Of a DNA stretch of 64,000 nucleotides, positions 55,237 to 64,000 are shown piece after piece. Position 1 is the first letter of the stretch, and every line of letters begins with the position of its first letter. The notes under the pieces are model-generated. The model was given only the letters and a program-made list of their open reading frames with translations. It was not told where the DNA came from and made no database searches. This stretch comes from Symbiodinium natans (lineage: Eukaryota > Sar > Dinophyceae > Suessiales > Symbiodiniaceae): NCBI GenBank assembly GCA_905221605.1, contig CAJNDS010001491.1:310360-374359 (forward strand), written 5' to 3'. The translations under genes were made by a program, and so were the position numbers.

Positions 55237-56130
55237 AACCCTAAACCCTAAACCCTAAACCCTAAACCCTAAACCCTAAACCCTAAACCCTAAACCCTAA
55301 ACCCTAAACCCTAAACCCTAAACCCTAAACCTAGGCCTTGCCAACGAAGCCTTCAGCCCCAAGCCCAAGAGCTTTCCCCCTCAGGGCCCTAAACTCCACA
55401 TGATGTTTCTTTTCGATCTGAAGTCCCTCTAAAGGCGTTTCTTTGGAAAATCGCAATCTTGGAACATGACATCTAAACCCTAAACCCTAAACCCTAAACC
55501 CTAAACCCTAAACCCTAAACCCTAAGCCCTCAGCCCTAAGCCCTAAACCCTAAACCCTAAACCCTAAACCCTAAACCCTAAACCCTAAACCCTAAACTTC
55601 AACTCAGCTCTAAGCCCTTCAACTCAGCTCTAAGCCCTACAGGCAATAAACCCTGAGCCCAGGTGCTGCGTAGCTCTCCTGCAGCTCCTCCACCTCTACG
55701 ATTCGGGTATGGGGGGGGGACTTACCCTAAACCCTAAACCCTAAACCCTAATGTTGCACCCGGTTTAGTGTGGGGGGCCCCCCCCCCCCTGAGCAGTCGC
55801 GGGGGTGGATGGGATCCTGATTACACGGCCCGGTGGCTCATATATGATTTTAATAGGGAGGAGTTTAGATAGGTTCAAAAGGGGCAGCGATGCCCGGTTA
55901 TCTTTTTTAAAGGCGCGCCACGTGGAATTTTCTTACGGCGCCCGGACGATTTGTCTTTAAAGAGGGACTCCCAAACAGTCAGCATGTCCTGAATAATTCG
56001 GCCAGTTTGTCTTTAAAGCGGGGGCCGATACTAAACCGGGTGCAACATTAAACCCTAAACCCTAAACCCTAAACCCTAAACCCTAAACCCTAAACCCTAA
56101 ACCCTAAACCCTAAACCGTGACCCTAAACC
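55237..56130 (-). repeat. CCCTAAA arrays
   Basis: 55237-55332, 55475-55600 and 56049-56130. The 298-bp TIR element splits the last from a short tract at 55725-55750. TTCAACTCAGCTCTAAGCCC is tandemly duplicated at 55598-55637. Confidence 0.9.
55751..56048 (+). mobile_element. 298-bp TIR element with TA duplication, inside a heptad array
   Basis: TIRs ATGTTGCACCCGGTTTAGT / ACTAAACCGGGTGCAACAT, TA at 55749-55750 and 56049-56050, and CCCTAAA repeats on both sides. TA duplication is typical of Tc1/mariner-like elements. No transposase, so non-autonomous. The interior has a G/C run and two copies of TTTGTCTTTAAAG. Confidence 0.8.
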
Positions 56131-57424
56131 CTAAACCCTATACGTTTAGGGGTTTGGGGGTTTGGGGCTTCCAGGGTTTCCGGGGTTTAGGTGTTGAAGG
56201 GTCTAGGGAGTAAGGGTAGTATGGAAACTGAGGTTTCAAGGTTACCCCCTCTGCACCTAGCTCGTGTCCATTAACATCAGCGCGTTACGGCTTTTTCGGC
56301 GGAACCTTTCAGCGGTTTCGGACGCTGCCTTTTCGCAGTCTCTCGGTATTCTTACATAAGCTCGCTCCTGAGGCCGCGATCACTTGCAAGCGCAGTGTCC
56401 TCAAAATGATAGTCCCTTCTCTGGGCGTGCGATTTCATGAGGCTCCCAAAGTTATGATAGGACCTGCAACCGGAAACCGAAAACCTAGGAACCTGCAAAG
56501 GGACCAACGTTTAGAGAAGTGCGCAAGTGCCGTACACTTCCCTTAGAAGCATCATAAACAAAAAATCTATATCCCTTTGCGATTTTATCACAAAAACCCT
56601 CGGACTTCAAAATATCAAAAAGACATACTTCCTGAGGGATCCCTAAACCCTACATTCTAAACCCTAAACCCCAAACCCCAAACCCCAAACCCTAAACCCT
56701 AAACCCTAAACCCTAAACCCTAAACCCCAACAAGGGAACTACAGCGCCTCCTCCAACTGAAGGTCGCCCTCGTGGGGAGCCAGGCCCAGTGCCTTCCGCA
56801 GTTGCTTGCTGCCGGGCCGTAGGTTATTCGGGTTTAGGGTTTAGGGTTTGGGGTTTAGGGTTTGGGGTTTAGGGTTTGGGGTTTAGGGTTTGGGGTTTAG
56901 GGTTTAGGGCATATTCGGGCAGCCCAAACCCGAACCCTGAACCACAAAAACCCAAACTCTAAGACTGCGAGCATTTTGGCTTGGGAAACACAGGGTGCAG
57001 GGCGTTGGACTACTAGAGCCTACTTTGGAGTAGATCCTGGAAAAAAGTATATACTTTTTAGGGATAAGTAGCTATAGTAGGAACCTAGAAACAAAAAAGG
57101 TATCATAGTATAGTACTCCAAAAACTCAGTAGCGATCTGCACCTAATGCAGTGACCCTAAACCCTCAACTCCACGCCCCAAACCCTAATATAGGGGCCTA
57201 ATAATTAGAATACGGTTTTGGGGGTATGCGGACCGAAGTCTGTGCGATGAAGGTGAAACAGAGTGTTTTGTACACTCACAAGAATGTCATTCAAGACTCA
57301 TACTTTAAAGGATGTAAACAATGCGTTGTAAGGAAGCCTCAACAGCAAGGAAAGAGTTGTGCCATTCGCGGCAGGTCGAATCAGCAAGGTCGGTAGCCCG
57401 CGGGCAAGTTCTCAGAATAGGTTT

Positions 57425-57433
57425 TCTTTTCTT

Positions 57434-57467
<34 letters not shown>

Positions 57468-57530
57468 TCTAGTATATATAAAGGGGGTTATTCTAGTTCG
57501 GGTTTTAGGGGGTTATTCTAGTATATATAA
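57425..57530 (+). repeat. T/G junction followed by three GGGGTTATTCTAG units
   Basis: The T run, then a G run, then GGTTATTCTAGTATATATAA repeated three times with small changes. Confidence 0.8.
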
Positions 57531-59688
57531 GGGGCCATCAGGGAAATGTATTAGCAAATGTTCCGACCCCTAGAGTACCCCGTAAACTCTAACGGTAGAG
57601 GGCGCGAGTTGGGGATTGATTTAGTTCAGGTAGAAGCCCTGCGGGTTTAGTGTTCAGGGTTTAGGGTTTAGGGTTTAGGGTTTAGGGTTTTGGGTTTAGG
57701 GCTAGAATTCCGCCTTAGTTGCAGCATGCTAGCGACTGGGTGTGCTCATCGTTCTACAACTACCCCAGAAGCTTCAGCAAGGGTGTGTCGCGCCAACAGC
57801 ACGCTGAACTAAAAAAGAAAACTTCAGGCACTGTAGCCGCTGATCCTGGCCGAGTTTGCAGAAGGATTCAGACAGCCACTTGAGCAATTGGCACCTCCTG
57901 CGACGCCTACAGGTCCCGACAGCAGCCAAACTCCTCCAAAACATCTCCGGTCAAGCCCTACACGCTCCCACAACCTGAGGTTTAGGGTTGAGGGTTTCGG
58001 GCTAGCCAATCAAGAAACGCAGGCCAGCTGCCTCACGCCGTCGGAAGGCAGCAAAGTGAACGCAAACTGCCACGGCCACAGACACATTGAGGCCTTGCCG
58101 GCAGATTTGCTGACTAGGCTGAACCTGACGAAGCCCTAAACATCCTCTAGTTCTATTTAGTTCTAAAGGCCGGGCAACAAATCGGAAAGAAAAGATTTGC
58201 AGGTTGGTGCAGTGGCCGGGAGATGCCATCGTTTGAGGCATCCCCACCTGTCACCTGTTTTCTTGCTGCGGATGGGCCATGTCCCCAGATTTTAGGGTTT
58301 AGGGTTTAGGGTTTAGGGTTTAGGGTTCAGGACATAAAGTTTGCAAAAGCATCGGAACCCTTTGAACAAGCGCTGGCCAAGAATGCAAACCCCAAAAGGT
58401 CCAAGTACTTGGGTTTTGGGGTCCAGGGTTTAGGGGCTTGGGGACTTTGGGAAACCCTACACCCTAAACCCAACCCGAAACCCTTAACCCTTAAACCCCC
58501 GCAACCACAGAAACCCCTAAACCCCCAAACCCCCCAAACCCAGTACCCCTATACCCTCCAGAAACCCCTAAACCCTCCACCCTAAGGCTCCGACCGCAAA
58601 CTCTAAACCTGAACCCTGAACCCAACATCCGAAACCCCTAACCCCTAAACCCTCCCCACCTAAGCCCCCTAAACCCTGAACCCCAAACACCTAAACCCCT
58701 AAACCCCTAAACCCTAAACCCTAAACCCTAAACCTAAACCCTAAACCCTCCACCCCAAGGTGCCGAGGTGCTCTCACTCAGACCCGGCAATGGCACCGTG
58801 AAGGTCGCATCGCAGAGCTCCAGCGCCTCTGAGGAGATGCCCCAGGCCTCGGATTCACCAAAGCTCGTCGCTGTTACCAGCCCTAAACCCTAAACTTAGG
58901 GTTTAGAGGATTAGGGTTTCGGGTTTAGGGTTTAGGGTTTAGGGCTCAGGGTTTAGGGTTTAGGGTTTGGGGTTTGGGGTTTAGGGCTTCTAGGTTTCTA
59001 GGGTTTCTAGATTTTCTGGGGTTTCTGGGGCTTACAGGAACGTTTCCGGGGATGAGAGCCTTAGAGACCCAATAAGAGTACGTCTGTAAATTGGGTCCCT
59101 TTTGGGGTCCTTGCTTTAAGGGTGCAGCACTAGAAAGGGGACCCAAAAAGGCACCCTAACTTAGAGAACTACCCAACAAGGGGAGGTGCGACAGCTTAGC
59201 TCTTCGAAGAACCCTAATTACACCCCAAACCCTAAACCCTAAACCCTAAACTCTAAACCCCAAACCCTAACCCCCAAACCCTAAACTTACCCTTTGAGGA
59301 CCCCTTTAACAGCCGGCCTCCGAGCCGAACAGCAGCGCCGTCGGCCGGTCGAAGCGCAGCGACTCCAAGGGCAGGGGCTGGCGCCCTGCCAGGGAAACGC
59401 TGTCAACCCCCAGGGCGTAGGGATGTAGAGGTGGCTTACCCTAAACCCCAAACCCGAAACCCGAAACCCTAAACCCTAAACCCTAAACCCTGTAGGATTT
59501 AAGGTGGGGTCGAAGCCCTGAAGCCTACGGTAGTTTAGGGTTTAGGGTTTAGGGTTTAGGGTTTAGGGTTTAGGGTTTAGGGTTTAGGGTTTAGGGTTTA
59601 GGGTTTAGGGTTTAGGGTTTAGGGAACCCCGAAAGGACGCCTCAGAAATGCCCAAAATGGCCCGGTCTCAATCATGGGCCCTTTATCT

Positions 59689-59804
59689 ACTACTCGCTTA
59701 AGAACCCCCCCCCCCAAAAAAAAAAATCACAAAATGATCCTCCTTATAAAGGGCAATAGAGGGATTTTCATCTGGTTTAGGCGGTTCTTAAGCAAAAGGT
59801 AGTG
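59689..59804 (-). mobile_element. Family I TIR element, inverted
   Basis: ACTACTCGCTTAAGAAC / GTTCTTAAGCAAAAGGTAGT termini with a C run then an A run just inside, which is the T/G junction read from the other strand. Confidence 0.6.
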
Positions 59805-60543
59805 CAAGTGTGCCTGAGCAACGTTTAGGTCACCATAAAAAGTTTAGGGTACAAGAAATGGCATAAAATTTCGATGCACCCTTCGTAAACTAGACGGTTC
59901 ATTGGAACTGCGCCCCTCAACCCTAAGCCTAAACCCTAAACCCTGAAACCTAAACCCTAAACCCTAAACCCTAAACCCTAAACCCTAAACCCCTAACATC
60001 TTGAGCGTTCAGCTGATCTTGCGGACTCAAAAAGCGCTCTGTCGACCTTTCCCAGGAGGCACGGCAGCCAACAGCGCATGCTGAGATGCCTGCCGTCCGT
60101 TCTTGCAGGGGCTACCGAACCCCCCCCCCCCCAATAACCCTAAACCCTAAACCCCACAACCCTAAACCCCAAAACCCTAAACCCTAAACCCTTAACCCTA
60201 AACCCCCAAAAAGCATGATTCTCTTAACGGGTCTTCTGGGAAGGCCGCAGGTGCCCATCTTCAACAGCGCGGGCCCTGCCACCACAGCAAGCACAATGCT
60301 GCCAACACCTTCGGCCCCCTATAAACTCAGAACCTGAAACCCCTAAACCCTAAACCCTAAACCCTAAACCCTAAACCCTAAACCCTAAACCCTAAACCCT
60401 AAACCCCTAAACCCTTAACCCTAAACCCTAAACCCTAAACCCTAAACCCTAAACCCTAAACTCTAAAGCCTAAACGCTACCCAGAGTAACCTATGTAACA
60501 TACCTTTACACAGGGAAACCGCCGCAATCATTGGTCTGTGTCT

Positions 60544-60930
60544 TTAGTAAACCATGAAGCTCTCAAGCAGCTCCGTCGGGGCCTTCAGAGAGGTGAGGCA
60601 CTCGCGGATGTCCGAGTGCTGGTGAAGAGTCAGCCACTTCTCCGCACCGTTGACGATGCCTAGGGCATATACTTGTATGGTCGCTTCTCTGAATTATGGC
60701 CCCTTTTGGGGGTTACTATCATAAGGCGGCCCCTAGGGTTTCCGAAACTAAGGGTACCTTGTTGGGGTCATTATGATAAGGAAGTCCTATTATTTGCGGG
60801 TCTATAATTGGGGTTCCTTGTTTTCGTAAGCCCCATAGTGTTTAGAACTCACTGAAATCACGCAAGACATCGCGAAAGTGCTCCAGCAGCCTACGTAGTG
60901 CCTGCGCAAGTGATCTAGCGAATTCGACTG
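60544..60930 (-). CDS. C-terminal two exons of an unidentified protein
   Basis: Exon 60544-60659 encodes the C-terminus ending ELLESFMVY and TAA, with 84 percent GC3 on the minus strand against 59 percent for the best plus frame. The upstream exon, about 60853-60930, reads AQALRRLLEHFRDVLRDF and ends at a canonical donor A|GTGAGT. The acceptor is CCCTAG|G and the intron is 193 bp. The join is in phase and recreates one amphipathic helix-rich stretch. The rest of the gene upstream (>60.95 kb) was not found. No family recognised. Confidence 0.5.
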
Positions 60931-60999
60931 CTGTAGGATATCATATCTGACTAGGCGCAAGATCATCAGAGGGAATGTGCGGAGGGGATATGTCGCCTC

Positions 61000-62400
61000 A
61001 GTACAAAAACATACAGAATGGCCCCAGACATCTAAACTCCAAGCCCAAATCCCAGACCATATGCCCCAAATCCCATACCCTGAACCCTGAACCCTAAGCC
61101 TCGAGCCAGAAAATCCGAAATCCCTCCAGATTTTTCTGAATTCCAGCCCTTTACACCCTCTGACAAACCTTCCCCAACAAGCCCGCCTTCAACCTAATCC
61201 CTAAACCTATACCCTAAACCCTAAACCCCAAACCCTACACCCAAACACCGAACCCTGACACCCTAAATCCCTAAAGCCTATTAGGTTGGCCCTTAACGTC
61301 CTCCTGAAACCATGTTCCTACAGATCATCCCCTGACACCCAACAAGGGACTCCCCAGGGCCTCCCTAGTAGCCCGAAACCCCAAACCCTAAACCCCAAGC
61401 CCTAAACACTAAGCCCTAAACCCCAAACCCCCAAAGATAAACCCTAAACCCTAAACCCTACACCCTAAACCCTAAACCCTGGATCCTAACCCTATAGGCC
61501 CTAAACCCTGAACCCTAAACCCTGAACCCTAAACCCTAAACCCTGAACCCTAAACGGCCTCTCATGGGTTCAGTGTGATGTGGTCGACCGAGGCGCTCCG
61601 CCCCCGAGCAGTGGAGCCGACGCGCAGACGGGAGGAGCGGACCTTGAAATTAGGGTTCCAGGGTTCCAGTGTTTAGGGGTTTTAGGGTTTAGGGTTTAGG
61701 GTTTAGGGTTTAGGGTTTAGGGTGTAGGGTTCAGGGTTTAGGGTTGAGGGCTGAGGGTTTAGGGCTTCGGGTTCGGGTCCAGGCTTGGTCCAGGGCCTGA
61801 GAGTCTTGGAGTGTGGGGCTTCAGGCTGGGAGTGTGGGGTTTAGGAAAGCTTCGGGGACCATTCTTCGGGCTTTAGGGTTTAGGGTTTAGGGATTAGGGT
61901 TTAGGGTCTAGGGTTTAGGGCTTATTGTGTTCGGGCATCAGGATTCAAGGGGGTTCAGGCCGGGGTTGTTTGGCTGTTGGCGCTCGCGGGGTGTAGGTCT
62001 GCCCTAAACCCCCAACCCCTCCCAAGCTTTATGCCCGAAAGTGCCTACCCTAAACCCCAAACCCTAAACCCTAAGCTCTCCCTCAATACCGGATAACTAA
62101 GAAACAACCGGCCCTAAAGAACAACACTGAACCATCCCTCAACAATCCTACACTCTCCAAAGCCCGAAAACCCACCTAAACCATAAACCTTAAACCCTAA
62201 ACCCTAATTAAACCCTAAACCCTAATCCCCAAGCTCTCAACACAACAAACCCGCACCTCGTGCACGTGGAGGAGGCCAAAGGCCTTCCCACTTCGCTTGG
62301 CTGCTGCTCATGAAGTTACCAGAATATGGCTGATAAAGGGTTTAGGGTTTCAGAAAGGACTGTTGTGAGGCGGAGTTGTTGGGTAGCTTTCAGTCATTTA
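61000..62400. other. Degenerate heptad DNA, no supported gene
   Basis: Mostly CCCTAAA-derived words with short unique segments (61557-61650, 62240-62340). I see no exon that stands out. Confidence 0.5.
61380..61925. repeat. Heptad tracts
   Basis: CCCTAAA/CCCTGAA at 61380-61555, TTTAGGG at 61680-61760 and 61860-61925. Confidence 0.85.
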
Positions 62401-62499
62401 ATAAGGTTTAGGGGTTAGTAAACGCTTACAACTTTAAACTTATGGCCTCACAACAGTCCATTCGTAAGTGGGAATCTTGACCATGATGTTTGGCATACA

Positions 62500-62745
62500 T
62501 GATTTGGGGGGTTGGGGGGAGGGGGGGGGGGGGGGGGGGGGGGAGGGGGGTTCCTTGGAAGTGGGGCTATGTGGCAGGGCCCCCCCCCCCCCCCCCCTCC
62601 CCCCCCCCTCTCCTCCCCCCCCCCCCCCTCCCCCCCCCCCCACCCCCCCCCCCCCCCCCCCCCCCCCCCCCACCCCCCCCCCCCCCCCCCCCCCCCCCCC
62701 ATCACCCACACCCCCCCTCCCCCCCCCCCCCCCCCCCCCCCCCCT
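62500..62745. repeat. Extreme G-run/C-run inverted tract
   Basis: 62505-62550 is almost all G and 62580-62745 almost all C, split by a 30-bp unique segment. Assembly length is unreliable. Followed by three 17-bp units of TGTTTCGAAACACAGCC (62818-62870), itself containing a short palindrome. Confidence 0.9.
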
Positions 62746-63046
62746 CAAGCGTAACAGCCGTAGCTGTGCCACAGTTGGTTTGCTTTCACGTATTTCCAGA
62801 CCTGTTATTCGGAAGTTCCCTGTTTCGAAACACAGCCTTTGTTTCGAAACACAGCCCCTGTTTCGAAACATGGATGTCACAGCCACAACTGCTTCACAAA
62901 ACGATATCCAATCTCACCTTGGTTCCAGCGCTATATCTGAAGGTTGCGATGTCACATGTGCGAGTAAAAGGATATCTGCTCATAGTATTCTCGCGTCCCC
63001 GGGGCCTACAGGACATGTCTTGATGATGTGGGTGCTAATAATGTAG

Positions 63047-63838
63047 GGTTATAAGGTTAAAAATCCTATAGAGTTTAGCGTTATGACCCTAAACCCTATA
63101 TGCTTTAAGGCTTAAGGAAAACAGTAAAGTGGTTAATTAAATCACTGAGGGTCTAGGGTTACGTTTTTGCAATGCCCTAACCTTAAACTCTAAACCTTTA
63201 ACCTCTTATAGGGTTTAAACCCTAAAGGGCTAACCCGGTAGGGTAGATAAACCCTGACCCGAAAGGGGCCCTATAGGGTTTAAGGCTTAACTTAGTTTGA
63301 ATGCCCAAACTTAAATTTAAATCCCCAGGCCTTAAACCTCTGAAAACCTTATAGGGCTTAAAGGCTTTAATGCCTAAACCTGATGTATTTAAGGTCTGGG
63401 CATTTATACATTCAGAATTAGAACCCTAAACCCTTTATGCTGTAAGGCTTAAGGAAAACAGTAGGATTTAAGCCTCAAGGCCTATAATATAAGGTTATAA
63501 GGTTCTAATCCTATAGAGTTTAGCGTTATAACCCTAAAGCCTATATGCTTCAATTAAGGCTTAAGGAAAACAGTAAAATGATTAAATCCCTGAGGGTCTA
63601 AGGTTACGTTTTTGCAATGCCCTAAACCTTAAACTCTAAACCTTTAACCTCTTACAGGGTTTAAATCCTATAGGGTCAAACCTTTAAAAACCTTATAGGG
63701 CTTAACTGTTTTAATGCCTAAACCTGATGTACCTAAGGTGTGGGCATTTATACCTTCAGCGTTATAACCCTAAAGCCTATCTGCTGTAAAGCTTAAGGTA
63801 AACAGGAGGGTTTAAGTCTCAAGGCCTATAATATGGGG
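63047..63838 (+). repeat. ~445-bp tandem satellite, two copies
   Basis: Landmarks recur 444-445 bp apart: GGTTATAAGGTT (63047/63491), ACGTTTTTGCAATGCCCTAA (63161/63606) and GCTTAAGGAAAACAGTAAA. A second landmark set (TGCTGTAAGG at 63438, TGCTGTAAAG at 63782) shows an internal half-unit. AT-richer than the rest, lacking clean heptamers. Confidence 0.85.
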
Positions 63839-64000
63839 TTGTATCAAAACCCCGCGCAGTCGATTTTGAAAGGAATTGCCCGAAGCGTTTGGGGCAGTGC
63901 TTCTGACTCGTAAAACGATAATCAAGAAAATAAACCGATAACTTTGTAGTAACAGGGCGGGCAGGCGCTATTCCAGTGATAAGCTTGTACTACAAATACA

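Larger units (their letters stand above)
56640..60475. repeat. Heptad tracts of both polarities
   Basis: 56640-56735, 56830-56925 (TTTGGGG/TTTAGGG alternating), 57655-57700, 58290-58330, 58905-58990, 59220-59285, 59440-59490, 59530-59625, 59930-59995, 60135-60205, 60335-60475. Confidence 0.85.

Noticed and set aside
62440-63046. Pro/Gly homopolymer frames
   Set aside because: Translations of C and G runs.
1-64000. CRISPR array, bacterial operons, tRNA or rRNA genes
   Set aside because: Repeats lack spacer structure of CRISPR; no cloverleaf, rRNA core or ribosome-binding pattern seen.
1-64000. Relict dinoflagellate spliced-leader sequence upstream of genes (retroposed mRNA mark)
   Set aside because: I looked for a TTGGCTCAAG-type leader remnant before the secreted-protein and PPR genes and found none.

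Overview
The window looks like nuclear DNA from a dinoflagellate, probably a relative of Symbiodiniaceae/Suessiales. Three things point there. The one clearly recognisable gene is a pentatricopeptide-repeat (PPR) protein of the dinoflagellate style (SAISAAEKG-type repeats). Introns can be modelled with GC or GA donors and AG|G acceptors. The region is saturated with plant-type telomeric heptamers (TTTAGGG/CCCTAAA) and short terminal-inverted-repeat (TIR) elements. I see no bacterial operons, ribosome-binding sites, tRNA, rRNA or CRISPR.

Layout. 0-4.6 kb: heptad tracts alternating with exon-like 60-150 bp segments, mostly minus strand, one with a glycosyltransferase-8-like motif. 4.8-5.8 kb: minus-strand gene for a small secreted Cys/Trp-repeat protein, with a TIR element inserted at its stop codon. 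6-8.4 kb: homopolymers, a ~950 bp GT-rich microsatellite and (ATG)n. 8.5-12.2 kb: exon-like segments, probably minus strand. 12.3-14.4 kb: the PPR gene, minus strand, with three ~115-123 bp introns that are TIR elements. 14.5-29 kb: heptad tracts and short TIR elements with many exon-like segments of uncertain strand. 29.3-33 kb: a candidate multi-exon membrane-protein gene (minus), one of whose introns is exactly nine telomeric heptamers. 33.5-34.3 kb: a heptad-free, pyrimidine-rich island. 34.9-38.3 kb: exon-like segments and a 508 bp inverted repeat. 38-47 kb: more TIR elements, the longest heptad arrays, (TAC)n and a candidate 67-codon secreted protein. 47.4-48.3 kb: a GGCCAG minisatellite. 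50.9-52.1 kb: a heptad-free coding patch. 52.6-60.5 kb: tandem repeats, a 298 bp TA-flanked element and heptad arrays. 60.5-60.95 kb: the last two exons of a minus gene. 62.5-64 kb: extreme G/C homopolymers and a ~445 bp satellite.

Main inference: in this genome TIR elements of several families, and tracts of telomeric heptamers, sit at intron positions. The best case is the PPR gene, where removing each element together with one 4-bp target-site copy restores the frame. Several heptad tracts are bracketed by 12-30 bp direct duplications, and others are nested inside TIR elements.

Limits. Many inter-array segments are open on both strands, so strand and exon joins outside the PPR and secreted-protein genes are provisional. 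No searches were run; GC3 (G/C at third codon positions) was counted by hand and used to choose strands.
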